Part shown: in pieces, positions 16,542-25,749 of the stretch
Layout of the letters: each line of letters begins with the position of its first letter
Position numbering within the stretch: the stretch's first letter is position 1
Source: Rhodopseudomonas julia
GTDB taxonomy: Bacteria; Pseudomonadota; Alphaproteobacteria; Rhizobiales; Afifellaceae
Reading direction: 5' to 3'
Assembly (NCBI RefSeq): GCF_030813515.1
Contig: NZ_JAUSUK010000001.1
Coordinates: 1,178,001-1,242,000, forward strand
Length of the DNA: 64,000 bases
Translations under genes and position numbers: made by a program
The notes under the pieces: generated by a model
Databases searched by the model: none
The model's input: the letters and a program-made list of their open reading frames with translations, nothing else
What the model was told of the DNA's origin: nothing

Positions 16542-17174
16542 ATGGATCGCCTTCTCGTTCTCGTCCGCCACGGACAGTCGGAATGGAATCTCAAGAACCT
16601 CTTCACCGGCTGGAAAGACCCTGGCCTCACGGAGAAGGGAATCGAAGAAGCCCGCAAGGGCGGCCGGCTTCTCAAAGAAGCGGGTCTCAGCTTCGACCTC
16701 ACCTATACGAGCGCACTGACGCGCGCCCAGAACACGCTCGATCTCATCCTGGAAGAGCTCGGCATGCCGCTTTCCGGAGACGGCGCCTTGCCGCGGACGC
16801 AGGATCAGGCGCTCAACGAGCGCGATTACGGCGATCTCTCCGGCCTGAACAAGGACGATGCGCGAAAGAAATGGGGCGAGGAGCAAGTGCATATCTGGCG
16901 CCGCTCCTACGACACGGCCCCTCCGGGAGGTGAAAGCCTGAAGGATACCGGCGCCCGCGTCTGGCCCTATTACATGACCCACATCCTGCCCGACGTGATG
17001 AGCGGCAAGCGGGTTCTGGTTTCCGCCCACGGCAATTCGCTGCGGGCGCTCATCATGGTGCTCGACCGACTGACGCCGGACGCCGTCACCAAGCTCGAGC
17101 TCGCGACGGGCGTGCCGCTCGTCTACCGCCTGAACGCCGACACCACCGTCGCCGAAAAGGTCATCTTGCAGTGA
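16542..17174 (+). CDS. gpmA: 2,3-bisphosphoglycerate-dependent phosphoglycerate mutase
   Basis: A 210-residue glycolytic enzyme interconverting 3- and 2-phosphoglycerate. It has the phosphohistidine motif [10 protein letters not shown] at 7-16, [21 protein letters not shown] in the middle, PPGGESL, and the second catalytic His in [16 protein letters not shown] 16542 has GAGGGAGAC as ribosome-binding site. The dapB-gpmA order is common in rhizobia. The stop overlaps the next gene's start (GTGA). Confidence 0.95.
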   Translation: MDRLLVLVRHGQSEWNLKNLFTGWKDPGLTEKGIEEARKGGRLLKEAGLSFDLTYTSALTRAQNTLDLILEELGMPLSGDGALPRTQDQALNERDYGDLSGLNKDDARKKWGEEQVHIWRRSYDTAPPGGESLKDTGARVWPYYMTHILPDVMSGKRVLVSAHGNSLRALIMVLDRLTPDAVTKLELATGVPLVYRLNADTTVAEKVILQ

Positions 17175-17770
17175 CCGATGCGCCGTCGATCGATCCTGCG
17201 CTCAGGCTCGGTTCGCGGGCGCATCTGCCGGACGATCTCCTCGCCCTCCTGCGGAAATATCCGCGGGAGGTCTGGCCGGAGCATGAGAATCTGGGTGAAC
17301 TCGCAAAGTTCTGGCTCGCCCGCCACGACATGTTCCGCGAGCTCTGTGCCATCCTCGCCAAGTCGTCCGAGGATCTCCAAGAGGGGCGCATCGATCCGGC
17401 CGAGTTCCGCGGCTTCTTTGCGCCGCGCATGCGCTTCTTTCTGCACCAGCTGCACGGGCATCACCAAATCGAAGACCACGCCTATTTCCCCGCCTTCATG
17501 GAAGCGGAGGCGAGCCTCATCCGCGGCTTCGAAATCCTGGAAAACGACCACGAGATCATTCACCGCGATCTCGTCCGGATGGGCGAGGCGGGCAATGCGC
17601 TCGTTGAAAGTCTCAGTCGGGATCGGGACGCGCAGATGCGCAGCGCCGAAACGATGAGCGGTGAACTAACTGGATTTCTAACCGGTCTTCACCGCCATCT
17701 CGCCGACGAGGAGGACATCATCGTGCCGCTTATCCTCGATCGGACGGAAGAAAAGCTCGGCGTGAAGTAG
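17171..17770 (+). CDS. Hemerythrin-domain protein
   Basis: A 199-residue all-helical protein of the hemerythrin HHE family. The iron-ligand pattern is spread along the chain: HENL and ARHDMF near residues 38-53, [15 protein letters not shown] at about 95-110, [10 protein letters not shown], and [14 protein letters not shown] near the C-terminus. Such proteins bind a di-iron centre and are linked to oxygen, nitric oxide or iron sensing. It starts with GTG overlapping the gpmA stop by 4 nt, so it is translationally coupled to gpmA. The partner or substrate is unknown. Confidence 0.85.
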   Translation: MTDAPSIDPALRLGSRAHLPDDLLALLRKYPREVWPEHENLGELAKFWLARHDMFRELCAILAKSSEDLQEGRIDPAEFRGFFAPRMRFFLHQLHGHHQIEDHAYFPAFMEAEASLIRGFEILENDHEIIHRDLVRMGEAGNALVESLSRDRDAQMRSAETMSGELTGFLTGLHRHLADEEDIIVPLILDRTEEKLGVK

Positions 17771-17785
17771 ACGCGCCTCGCGTCT
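17769..17785 (+). terminator. Possible weak hairpin terminator after the hemerythrin gene
   Basis: AGACGCG-CCT-CGCGTCT, a perfect 7 bp stem overlapping the stop codon. There is no T-run, so it is at best a pause or 3' stability element. Confidence 0.3.
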
Positions 17786-18253
17786 TCGGACGATCGTCAT
17801 GGCGATCGAGAGACGCCACGACGGTTCCCGCGCCTTTTGATCCGGCCACTCAGTTGCGGATGCGCTTGATGAGTGACCGAACTAAAAAGAAACGCTGCGG
17901 GGCTGGTTGCGAGCCGCGCATGCGGGACCGGCGCCGCGCATGTAATGCTTTTCGGGCCGGTAGGCAGTGGAAAAGAAAGTGCGGGTGCTGTCACCCAGGC
18001 GGCGAACCCATTTTCTGAACAGCAGCATGGTCTTAACTCTCCCGTCCGACCGGACCTCAAGCGCGGGCGGAGCCTTTCTGATATGGCTCAAGCGATAGCG
18101 CCGAATATCTGAACAGAAGATGACCTGGGGCTTGCGCCCGATGAATTCTTACCAATTCGATTAAACTGTTGTGCCGCGGCAACAGGTAGCAGCGCCGCCA
18201 GACGCCGACCGGGCGGCGGATACTGGCGGCGGTCTTGACTATACGGCACGCCT
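17771..18253. other. Long intergenic gap between the hemerythrin gene and the AKR gene
   Basis: A 483 bp gap between convergent genes. It contains one plausible small minus-strand ORF (17882-18028) and a short inverted repeat CTGTT/AACAG around GCCGCGGC at 18166-18185. Base composition is less GC-rich at 18085-18170. I recognise no structural RNA. Confidence 0.4.
17882..18028 (-). CDS. Hypothetical 48-residue basic small protein
   Basis: The ATG at 18028 is preceded at good distance by GGGAGAG. The product starts MLLFRKWVRRLGDSTRTFFS and continues with an aromatic, basic TAYRPEKHYMRG segment before a TAG stop. It is strongly cationic with hydrophobic and aromatic residues spaced as in an amphipathic helix. 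It lies downstream of, and on the same strand as, the aldo/keto reductase gene. I do not recognise a family. The good ribosome-binding site and non-random composition argue for a real gene; the lack of homology evidence argues for caution. Confidence 0.38.
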   Translation of the reverse strand: MLLFRKWVRRLGDSTRTFFSTAYRPEKHYMRGAGPACAARNQPRSVSF

Positions 18254-19123
18254 TCAACCCGCCTTGCCGACGTCCTCCAGCTCCTCAAGCACTCCCTGCG
18301 GCAAGTGAAGCTCGGCCGCCGCGAGGTTCTCCTCAAGGTGCTTGAGCGAGGAGGTGCCGGGAATGAGAAGGATATTGGGCGAGCGTTGCAGGAGCCAGGC
18401 GAGCGCCACCTGCATCGGCGTTGCGCCGAGACGCTCTGCGACCGCGCTCAAGGACGAGGACTGCAGCGGCGTGAAGCCGCCGAGCGGAAAGAACGGCACA
18501 TAAGGAATGTCGTCTTTCGCCAGTTCGTCGATCAGCTCGTCATCGGAACGGTGAGCGAGATTGTAGAGGTTCTGGACACAGACGATCTCCGCGATCTTGC
18601 GGCCCTCCGCGACCTGGGCAGATGTGGCGTTGCTGAGCCCGATGTGATGCACGAGGCCCTCTTCCTGCATCTTTGCAAGAACGCTGAGCTCTGGCTCCAC
18701 CGAACCCTCGGCCGGGCCTTCGGCGAACATGAGCCGAAGATTGACGACCTCGAGCCGTTCCAACCTCAGATTTTTCAGGTTGTCGTGGACGGCCTGGCGC
18801 AGCTCCTCAGGCGAGAAGGCGGGCAGCCAATTGCCCTTGGCGTCGCGGCGGGCACCGATCTTCGTGACGATGACGAGATCGTCCGCATAGGGGTGGAGCG
18901 CCTCGCGGATGATGTCGTTGGTGACGTGCGGTCCGTAAAAATCGCTGGTGTCGATGTGGTCGACGCCCGCCTCCACCGCCTGCCGCAGCACTGCGACCGC
19001 TGCATCCCGGTCTTTCGGCGGGCCGAAAACTCCGGGGCCCGCGAGCTGCATGGCGCCATATCCGAGACGTTTGACCGTATGGCTGCCGAGCGTGAATGTC
19101 CCGGCCTTGTCGATGTTGGGCAT
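18254..19123 (-). CDS. Aldo/keto reductase family oxidoreductase
   Basis: A 289-residue (alpha/beta)8-barrel NADPH-dependent reductase. It has LGYGAMQLAG near the N-terminus, then HIDTSDFYG with catalytic Asp and Tyr, and VIVTKIGAR with catalytic Lys. HIGLSNAT, QNLYNLAHR and the NADP-binding LIPGTSSLKHLEENL complete the pattern. The substrate is unknown; it resembles the YdbC-like oxidoreductases. ATG 19123 was chosen for the GGAGAGGATCC just upstream; earlier in-frame codons give unrelated sequence. Confidence 0.9.
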   Translation of the reverse strand: MPNIDKAGTFTLGSHTVKRLGYGAMQLAGPGVFGPPKDRDAAVAVLRQAVEAGVDHIDTSDFYGPHVTNDIIREALHPYADDLVIVTKIGARRDAKGNWLPAFSPEELRQAVHDNLKNLRLERLEVVNLRLMFAEGPAEGSVEPELSVLAKMQEEGLVHHIGLSNATSAQVAEGRKIAEIVCVQNLYNLAHRSDDELIDELAKDDIPYVPFFPLGGFTPLQSSSLSAVAERLGATPMQVALAWLLQRSPNILLIPGTSSLKHLEENLAAAELHLPQGVLEELEDVGKAG

Positions 19124-19229
19124 GAAACTGGATCCTCTCCGCAAGCGCTTGGCGCGAGACATAGCGCCGTGTGCGACAAAGTGCAGCACGGAAAGAGCGG
19201 ATCTCGGGCCTTCACGGACCCCGGCCAGT

Positions 19230-20207
19230 TCAGGCGTTGCCGATCAAGATACCAGCGGCAAAGACCAGAGAACCGCCCAAAATCACCTGCAACGCGGCAC
19301 GCCAGAAGGGCGTATCCATCCAGCGTTGCTGGATCCAGGCGATCGCCCACAATTCCGCAATCACGATCACAAAGGCGATGGCCGTGGCCGTCCAGAAATG
19401 CGGGATGAGATAGGGAAGCGCATGGCCAAGGCCGCCGAGCGCCGTCATGACGCCCGAAGAAATCCCCCGCTTCAACGGCGAACCGCGGCCGGTCAGCGCA
19501 CCGTCGTCGCTCGCAGCCTCGGTAAAGCCCATGGAGATGCCCGCCCCGATCGCCGCGGCAAGGCCGACGAGGAAGGTCTGCGAGGTGTCGTGGGTGGCGA
19601 AGGCGGCAGCAAAGATCGGCGCGAGTGTCGAGACCGACCCGTCCATCAATCCCGCCAAGCCAGGCTGCACATAGGTCAGGACAAAGCGGCGATGGGCTGC
19701 CCGGTCCTCTTCCGAGCGCGCCTCCGCGGGCAGATATTCCGCCTCCAGCCGCTCTGCGGTTGCGATGTGGTGGCCTTCGGCCACGGCAAGATCGCCCAAG
19801 AGCTTGCGCGTCTCGGCATGCGCCGTACGCGCGGCCGCCTTCTGATAGAAGTTGCGCGCTTCCTCTTCCATCGCAGCCGCTTCGCTGCGGATGCGGTCGA
19901 GGCTCAAATTGGCGACGAGCCAGACCGGGCGCCTTCGCATGAAGCCCGCCACATGCTCGCGGCGGATAAGCGGGATCGTATCCCCAAACGCGGCACGGAA
20001 ATGATCGATGAGCAGGCGCCGGTGGCCGTCCTCCTCCTTGCCCATCGCTGCAAACATCGCCGCCGTCTGCGGAAATTCGTCTTTCAGACGTTCCGCATAG
20101 GTGCTGTAGATCTGGCTGTCCTCCTCCTCCGCAGAGATGGCGAGGGCCAGTATCTCCTTCTCTCCCAGCTCGGAGAAGCGAAGGCGGCGCTGCATATTGA
20201 TCAGCAT
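19230..20207 (-). CDS. mbfA: MbfA-type membrane-bound ferritin / VIT1-like iron exporter
   Basis: A 325-residue two-domain protein. Residues about 10-160 form a rubrerythrin-like four-helix domain with Glu/His iron ligands (AEEEDSQIY, KEEDGHRR, MEEEARNFY, AEGHHIATAE). Residues about 180-325 form the VIT1/CCC1 membrane domain with LAGLMDGSVSTLAP and five hydrophobic segments. In Agrobacterium and Bradyrhizobium MbfA exports iron and protects against iron and peroxide stress under Irr control. I could not find an Irr (ICE) box upstream. ATG 20207 follows GGAGGAAAGG. Divergent from the YiiX-like gene. Confidence 0.9.
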   Translation of the reverse strand: MLINMQRRLRFSELGEKEILALAISAEEEDSQIYSTYAERLKDEFPQTAAMFAAMGKEEDGHRRLLIDHFRAAFGDTIPLIRREHVAGFMRRRPVWLVANLSLDRIRSEAAAMEEEARNFYQKAAARTAHAETRKLLGDLAVAEGHHIATAERLEAEYLPAEARSEEDRAAHRRFVLTYVQPGLAGLMDGSVSTLAPIFAAAFATHDTSQTFLVGLAAAIGAGISMGFTEAASDDGALTGRGSPLKRGISSGVMTALGGLGHALPYLIPHFWTATAIAFVIVIAELWAIAWIQQRWMDTPFWRAALQVILGGSLVFAAGILIGNA

Positions 20208-20323
20208 GGGGATCCTTTCCTCCGCTCCATGGCGCGCAATCGTCGCATGCGCAAGAGCGCCAGTCGCCGCAAGTTCAAGAGCCTCTTGACCAAGCGGGTC
20301 TGGATATTTCTTCTTGGCAGAGC

Positions 20324-21166
20324 ATGACGCAGCAAGCCGATACCTTTCTGGAGCGCACGGGGCACGTCCTCGCAGGCTGGCTGCGCACCGAAACGCGCGA
20401 CTATGAACCGTACGCGGCTTTCGATGCGACGGCGTTGCGCAAAGTTCTGAAGCCCGGCGACATCATCCTCGTCGAGGGGCGGGAGTATATTTCCCAGGTC
20501 ATCAAATACCTGACCACCTCGACCTGGTCGCATTCCGCGCTCTATGTCGGCGATATCCCGGGCAAAACAGAAGATGATGGCGAACCGCATTGCCTCATCG
20601 AGGTCGATGTCGGCGAGGGCTGCATCTCCCTGCCCTTGTCGCGCTACGACACCTACAACATCCGCATCTGCCGACCGGTCGGGCTGTCATCGGCCGATCG
20701 CGAGGAGGTGACGCGCTTCATGATTTCGAAGCTCGGCCTCTCCTATGACATGAAGAACATCTTCGACCTGTTGCGCTATTTCTTTCCTCTGCCGCTGCCG
20801 GCGAGATGGCGGCGCCGGGCGATCGCCTTCGGGTCGGGCGATCCGACCCGCGCAATCTGCTCCTCGCTGATCGCGGAGGCTTATCAGCGCGTGCATTATC
20901 CCATCCTGCCGATCATCCGCACGGAGGAGAAGCGTCGCTGGGGTATGGGCGCAAGACGGCGCGAGATCTATTTCATCCGCCATCATTCGCTGTTCGCGCC
21001 ACGCGATTTCGACCTCTCCCCCTATTTCGCCATCGTCAAGCCGACGCTCGAAAGAGGCTTCAAATACAAGAAGCTCGTCTGGGGCGAGGGCGACCCGCCC
21101 CCGCAGGAACAAGAGGTGGTGACGGCAACCGAGAAAGCTGTCGAAGAGGCCACGGCGCAGGGCTAG
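20324..21166 (+). CDS. YiiX/YebB-like permuted papain-fold cysteine hydrolase
   Basis: A 280-residue protein of the circularly permuted NlpC/P60 class, in which the catalytic His precedes the Cys. The candidate pair is His70 in STWSHSALYVGD and Cys179 in RAICSSLIAEAY. The segment LKPGDIILVEG before the His is typical of the YiiX group. Natural substrates are thought to be lipids or cell-wall material, but this is not established. There is no signal peptide. The C-terminal 25 residues are rich in Glu, Pro and Thr. It is divergent from mbfA and converges on rpoN. Confidence 0.78.
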   Translation: MTQQADTFLERTGHVLAGWLRTETRDYEPYAAFDATALRKVLKPGDIILVEGREYISQVIKYLTTSTWSHSALYVGDIPGKTEDDGEPHCLIEVDVGEGCISLPLSRYDTYNIRICRPVGLSSADREEVTRFMISKLGLSYDMKNIFDLLRYFFPLPLPARWRRRAIAFGSGDPTRAICSSLIAEAYQRVHYPILPIIRTEEKRRWGMGARRREIYFIRHHSLFAPRDFDLSPYFAIVKPTLERGFKYKKLVWGEGDPPPQEQEVVTATEKAVEEATAQG

Positions 21167-21215
21167 AGCGTCTCATCCGGTGAGGGAACCAGCCGCCGAA
21201 GCCACATCAACCCTT

Positions 21216-22718
21216 TCAGGATGCGAGTTTCTGGCGCTGCATGCGGCGGCGGTTCACGGATGAGGGTATCCCCATCGCTTCACGGTATTTGGCGACCGTC
21301 CGGCGGGCGATGACGATGCCCTCGTCTTTCAGGATCGCCACGATCTGATCATCGGAGAGGACGCGATCGCCTTCCCCCGCGACGAGGACGCGAATGCGCT
21401 GGCGCACCGCCTCGGCGGAATGGGAATCGCCCCCATCCGTCGCAGCGAGCGCGACGGAGAAGAAGGCCTTGAGCGGAAAGATGCCGCGCGGCGTCGCCAT
21501 TGCCTTGTTGGCTACGGCGCGGCTCACCGTCGATTCGTGCATGCCGATCTCGTCGGCCACCATTCGCAGCGTCAAAGGCTTCAGATAGGCCGCCCCGTCG
21601 TGCAAAAAGCGGTCCTGCCAGCGCACGATCTCCGCCGATACGGCAAGCAGCGTGCGAGCGCGCTGATCGAGGCTCTTTTCGAGCCAGGTCGCCTTCTGCA
21701 GGCATTCGGAGAGAAACTTTTCCGTCGCCTGATCGCGGCGGCGACCCTTCACCTCGGCATGGTAGCGCCGATCGATGAGAAGGCGCGGCAGAACCGCATC
21801 GTTGAGATCGATCAGCCAGGCACCCTCCGGTCCCGGCCTGACGACGATGTCCGGCACCAGCAGCGCCACAGGCTCGCTCAGATAGCGCATCCCAGGCTTC
21901 GGATCGAGCGCTCGCACCTCGGCGATCATCTCGATCATGTCTTCCATATCGACGCCGCAGGCGTTGCACAAAGCAGCCCGGTTGCCCGTGGCGAGAAGCT
22001 CAAGATTGTCGATGAGCGCCGCCATGGCCGGATCGTAACGATCAAACTCGGCCAACTGGATCTTCAGGCATTCCTTGAGCGAGCGGGCGAAGACGCCGGC
22101 CGGCTCGAAGCTCTGGCAGCGGGAGAGAACGCGCAGCACATCTTCCAAGGTCACTTCGAGGTTCGCAGCCAGCATTTCCGGCTCGGCCCGCAGATACCCG
22201 GCCTCGTCGATCTCGCCCAGGAGGGTGAGCGCGATCATACGGTCCGTGGCGCCTTGAAAAACCGTGTCGATCTGCTGCTCGAGAACCGCAAGAAGGGTGG
22301 GTGCGGAGGCCGCATAACTGTCTTCGTCGGGAAATTCGGAAGCGTCGCGGCTGCCGGCGCGTGAAAAATCGCTCGAACCGGAAAGACTGCGGTCGTCGTC
22401 GGGGTAAAGATCCTCACGGGCAACGTCAGCGTCGCTGGCAGACGTGGCTGCCGCCTCTGCAGTGAGGTCTCCGCCCGCGCTCTCCGCGGTGGCTGCCTCT
22501 TGGGTTTCCCCAGCGCCTTCGGATGCGCGATCTCCCGTATCGACGCTTCCCTCACCACTCTCGTCGCGCGAAAGCAGCGGGTTTTCTTCAATCTCGCGGT
22601 CGATGAAGTCTTCGAGCTCCGGCGCAGACATTTGCAGGAGACGGATCGCCTGCATGAGCTGCGGCGTGATGACCAGGGACTGCGACTGCCTGAGCTGAAG
22701 TCTCGCCGACATGTTCAT
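21216..22718 (-). CDS. rpoN: RNA polymerase sigma-54 factor
   Basis: A 500-residue sigma-54. The Gln/Leu-rich activator-interacting region I is at 1-50 (QLRQSQSLVITPQLMQAIRLL), an acidic, Ser-rich region II at 55-125, and the core-binding and helix-turn-helix regions follow. The RpoN box ARRTVAKYRE lies near the C-terminus. It directs nitrogen-assimilation and other enhancer-dependent promoters. It lies 121 bp downstream of lptB, the standard position. The hpf and ptsN genes that normally follow rpoN are not here. Confidence 0.96.
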   Translation of the reverse strand: MNMSARLQLRQSQSLVITPQLMQAIRLLQMSAPELEDFIDREIEENPLLSRDESGEGSVDTGDRASEGAGETQEAATAESAGGDLTAEAAATSASDADVAREDLYPDDDRSLSGSSDFSRAGSRDASEFPDEDSYAASAPTLLAVLEQQIDTVFQGATDRMIALTLLGEIDEAGYLRAEPEMLAANLEVTLEDVLRVLSRCQSFEPAGVFARSLKECLKIQLAEFDRYDPAMAALIDNLELLATGNRAALCNACGVDMEDMIEMIAEVRALDPKPGMRYLSEPVALLVPDIVVRPGPEGAWLIDLNDAVLPRLLIDRRYHAEVKGRRRDQATEKFLSECLQKATWLEKSLDQRARTLLAVSAEIVRWQDRFLHDGAAYLKPLTLRMVADEIGMHESTVSRAVANKAMATPRGIFPLKAFFSVALAATDGGDSHSAEAVRQRIRVLVAGEGDRVLSDDQIVAILKDEGIVIARRTVAKYREAMGIPSSVNRRRMQRQKLAS

Positions 22719-22839
22719 CGTTGACGCCCCACGCCTTGAGGCCAGACGCCAACACCCTGCCGATGCCCTTCAAATGACCTTCAGAGGAGGCAGCTGGCCC
22801 GTTCCTTGCAAGGGAAGCTTAACCGGCTTTTGGAGCGTG

Positions 22840-23760
22840 TCAAAGCCGGAAGTGCTCGCCCAGGTAAACGCGTCGCACCTCTGGATTGGCGACGATCGCG
22901 TCGGGGCTTCCTTCCGTCAAAACCTCGCCGGAATGGATGATGTAGGCGCGATCGATGAGCCCCAGCGTCTCCCTCACATTGTGGTCGGTGATGAGGACGC
23001 CGATGCCGCGCGAGGTGAGATGGCGCACCAGCGACTGAATGTCGCCGACGGCGATCGGATCGATGCCGGCGAAGGGTTCATCCAGCAGCATGAAGGCAGG
23101 ACGGCTCGCCAATGCCCGCGCGATCTCGCAGCGCCGGCGTTCGCCGCCGGAAAGCGCAATCGCGGGCGATTTGCGCAGATGCCCGATATGGAATTCTTCA
23201 AGCAGGGAATCGAGCTCCTGCAGCCGCTTCTTGCGGTTGGGCTCCACCACTTCGAGGATGGCGAGGATATTGTCTTCGACGCTGAGGCCACGGAAGATCG
23301 AGGCTTCCTGCGGCAAATACCCGATGCCCAGGCGCGCGCGCCGATACATCGGCAGACGCGTCACGTCGTAGCCTTCGAGTTCGATGCGGCCACCTTCGGC
23401 ACGGATCAGGCCGGTGATCATATAGAAGACCGTCGTCTTGCCGGCCCCGTTTGGCCCGAGAAGCCCGACGGCTTCTCCCTGGCGAACGGCGAGAGACACG
23501 TCCTTTACGACGGTGCGGCCTTTGAATGACCGTCTGAGCCCGCTTGCGACGAGCCAGCCTTCGCGATTGAGGGGTTCGGAGCCTCCGGAGCCCTCGCCGG
23601 CCATCCCTCTATCGCCCTCGAAATCATCGGCTTCTGCGGTGGAGGCTGCCCCGTCGTTTGAGCGGCCGGGTTTGCGCGACAGGCCAAAGAGACTTCGTCG
23701 CGAACGCCCCTCAGCCTCGGTTTCGGCGGGGGCGCCCTTCGCGGCGCGGCGCATCAGCAT
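22840..23760 (-). CDS. lptB: LPS export ABC transporter ATP-binding protein LptB
   Basis: A 306-residue cytoplasmic ATPase of the LptB2FG complex that pulls LPS to the outer membrane. It has Walker [10 protein letters not shown] at 102-110, the Q-loop [10 protein letters not shown], signature LSGGERRR, Walker [14 protein letters not shown] and the switch His in ITDHNVRE. The C-terminus LGEHFRL fits the family. Residues 1-68 are an extra charged, low-complexity extension not found in standard 240-residue LptB. An internal start near Met53 is possible. It lies 7 bp after lptA. Confidence 0.95.
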   Translation of the reverse strand: MLMRRAAKGAPAETEAEGRSRRSLFGLSRKPGRSNDGAASTAEADDFEGDRGMAGEGSGGSEPLNREGWLVASGLRRSFKGRTVVKDVSLAVRQGEAVGLLGPNGAGKTTVFYMITGLIRAEGGRIELEGYDVTRLPMYRRARLGIGYLPQEASIFRGLSVEDNILAILEVVEPNRKKRLQELDSLLEEFHIGHLRKSPAIALSGGERRRCEIARALASRPAFMLLDEPFAGIDPIAVGDIQSLVRHLTSRGIGVLITDHNVRETLGLIDRAYIIHSGEVLTEGSPDAIVANPEVRRVYLGEHFRL

Positions 23761-23767
23761 CGCTCCG

Positions 23768-24358
23768 TTACTGTCCGCTTTGACCGGAAGACCCCGGCGC
23801 GAGGATTGTCTGCACGCGGCCGCCCTGCATCTGAGCCTTCTTGGTCTTCAAATTGACGATGAGTTTTTCTCCGCGCAGCACGTTGTCGTCTTCCGTCAGA
23901 ACGACATTGCCGTAGAGGGTGACCATATCGGTGGCCATTTCAAAATCCGCCCGGTCGCCCGTCGCGGTGCGATTTTCGGAGGTGACGAGGACGCCGCCTT
24001 CCGCCTCGATCCGGGTGATGGAGGAGCCCGGCGTTGCCGAGGCGTTCGAGGCCGGCTTGCCGCCATTTCCTGCACCGCCACCACTGCCATTCAGGCTGTC
24101 AGTCGGGTTGCCGGAGTAATGGACCGTCAGTTTGGCCGTCTCCAGCACGGTTTCGGCCTGGCGCACTTTCACGTTGCCGCTGTAGATCGCGACCTTGTCG
24201 TTATCGCGCACCTCCAAACGATCGGCTTCCACCATGATCGGATCGTTGGAGTTTGAGGAGAAACCGGAGAAGGTTTCCCCGAAATCCTGCGCCTGCGCCG
24301 TCGCCACAAAAGGCAGAACGCAAAGCGCGGCGAGAAGCGCCATAAGCCGCAAAGACAT
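23768..24358 (-). CDS. lptA: LPS transport periplasmic protein LptA
   Basis: A 196-residue protein with a signal peptide (residues 1-24, ending ATAQA) and an OstA/LptA beta-jellyroll: [28 protein letters not shown], then [19 protein letters not shown] and [19 protein letters not shown]. It bridges LptC and LptD across the periplasm. A Gly/Asn/Ser-rich insertion around residues 90-112 is unusual in length. ATG 24358, with GAGGT upstream, is preferred to the TTG at 24373. It sits 11 bp after lptC. Confidence 0.93.
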   Translation of the reverse strand: MSLRLMALLAALCVLPFVATAQAQDFGETFSGFSSNSNDPIMVEADRLEVRDNDKVAIYSGNVKVRQAETVLETAKLTVHYSGNPTDSLNGSGGGAGNGGKPASNASATPGSSITRIEAEGGVLVTSENRTATGDRADFEMATDMVTLYGNVVLTEDDNVLRGEKLIVNLKTKKAQMQGGRVQTILAPGSSGQSGQ

Positions 24359-24369
24359 CAGCAAAGACC

Positions 24370-25059
24370 TCAATTGACGGCCGCCGCTTGGCCACGTTTC
24401 GGCGGCATGATGCGCGTGCGCACATTGCCTTGGATAATGATGCGCTGACCGCCATCGGTCGCGTCGATCGAATTCCCGGTCGTTTCGCTATCCTGATAGG
24501 TGATCGAGACGGGGTTGTCGGATTTGAGCGTGCCACTCTTGGTGTCGATCTGTGCGCCGGTCAGCGTCAGGCCGTAACCATCGGCGGAATCGACGACGAT
24601 GTTGCCGCCCATCTGAAGATCGCCCTTCGCATTGTCGAAATCGGCCGTAACGGCCTCGATCGCGACCGGCCCGCGGCCGGGCGAATCGATATGCGCGGTG
24701 ATATTTTCCAGCGTCACAGCATCGGACGAGGTGAATTTCTGGATGGCTCGATCGGCTTCCAGACGGAATTCCCGATCGTAGCGATCGAAGCCGGTGAGCT
24801 TCGGATTGTCCATGATGATGGCGTTCTTGGCGATCGTCGTCTTGGCGATCGACAGGTCGAACTGCTCATCGCTCGAGAACTGCCCGACAAGCGCAATGAC
24901 CGCGATGCCAGCAACGCCACCCACCGGCAGAAAAACGCGCATAAAACGCACAAAGGCGGAGTGACGCTTCGCCTTGCGAAACGCCTTTTCGCGCGCAGAA
25001 AGCCGGGGGCGCCCGAAAATCTGCGGCTGCGCCGTCGCGGTTGCTGTCGCAGCTGCCAT
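24370..25059 (-). CDS. lptC: LPS export protein LptC
   Basis: A 229-residue bitopic inner-membrane protein. It has a basic cytoplasmic N-terminus, one transmembrane helix at about residues 42-60 and a periplasmic beta-jellyroll with repeated short strands (PKLTGFDRYDREFRLEADRA and similar). It passes LPS from LptFG to LptA. ATG 25059 follows AGAAGGTG; the frame also allows GTG 25089. It lies between rnd and lptA, the usual rhizobial order, 75 bp after rnd. Confidence 0.92.
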   Translation of the reverse strand: MAAATATATAQPQIFGRPRLSAREKAFRKAKRHSAFVRFMRVFLPVGGVAGIAVIALVGQFSSDEQFDLSIAKTTIAKNAIIMDNPKLTGFDRYDREFRLEADRAIQKFTSSDAVTLENITAHIDSPGRGPVAIEAVTADFDNAKGDLQMGGNIVVDSADGYGLTLTGAQIDTKSGTLKSDNPVSITYQDSETTGNSIDATDGGQRIIIQGNVRTRIMPPKRGQAAAVN

Positions 25060-25134
25060 CAATTCACCTTCTGGTGTCGGGGTCGCCACACTTCATGCCG
25101 TCCAACATGGTGATTTTTGGGCGGGCGCCAACCT

Positions 25135-25749
25135 TTAGGCATGCGCGAAGATATCCGAATCCTCCCAACCGAGCAAATCGAGCTCGGCGCGCACGGGCAC
25201 GAAACGGAAGCAGGCTTCGGCGAGCTCCAGCCGATGCTCGCGCGTCAGCCGTTCTACGAGAACCTCGCGCATGGCGTGGAGATGGAGAACGTCGGCCGCC
25301 GCATATTGCAGCTGCGCTTCGCTCAACGTGTCGGCCCCCCAATCGGAGCTCTGCTGCTGCTTCGACAATTCAAGACCGAGGAGCTCGCGCGCCAGATCCT
25401 TGAGGCCGTGCCGGTCGGTGTAAGTGCGCACGAGCTTGGAGGCGATCTTCGTGCACCAGACCGGGGTCGTGATCACGCCGAAGGCGTAGCGCAAAGCCGC
25501 CACATCGAAGCGGGCATAATGAAAGATCTTGGTACGCTCCTGATCGGCCATCAGCGCCGTCAGATTGGGTGCCTCGTCCTGGCCCTGGGCGATACGCACC
25601 ACATCGGCCGTGCCGTCTCCCGGCGAAAGCTGAACGACGCAGAGCCGGTCGCGGCCGGGCCGCAGCCCCATCGTCTCGGTGTCGATCGCGACGAATTCGC
25701 CGTAATTGGAGAGATCCGGCAGATCGCCTTCGTGAAAGCGGATGGTCAT
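25135..25749 (-). CDS. rnd: Ribonuclease D-like 3'-5' exonuclease
   Basis: A 204-residue DEDDy-type exonuclease. The motifs are FVAIDTETMGL (Exo I), HYARFDVAAL (Exo II) and YAAADVLHLHAM (Exo III with its Tyr). It is about half the size of E. coli RNase D and lacks the HRDC domains, as is normal for the short alphaproteobacterial form found next to lptC. It probably trims 3' ends of stable RNAs. It is the first gene of the rnd-lptC-lptA-lptB-rpoN run. Confidence 0.9.
   Translation of the reverse strand: MTIRFHEGDLPDLSNYGEFVAIDTETMGLRPGRDRLCVVQLSPGDGTADVVRIAQGQDEAPNLTALMADQERTKIFHYARFDVAALRYAFGVITTPVWCTKIASKLVRTYTDRHGLKDLARELLGLELSKQQQSSDWGADTLSEAQLQYAAADVLHLHAMREVLVERLTREHRLELAEACFRFVPVRAELDLLGWEDSDIFAHA

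Noticed and set aside
20208-20323. Irr/ICE iron box expected before mbfA
   Set aside because: No TTCTAA-type inverted repeat could be found; control by Irr is left unsupported.
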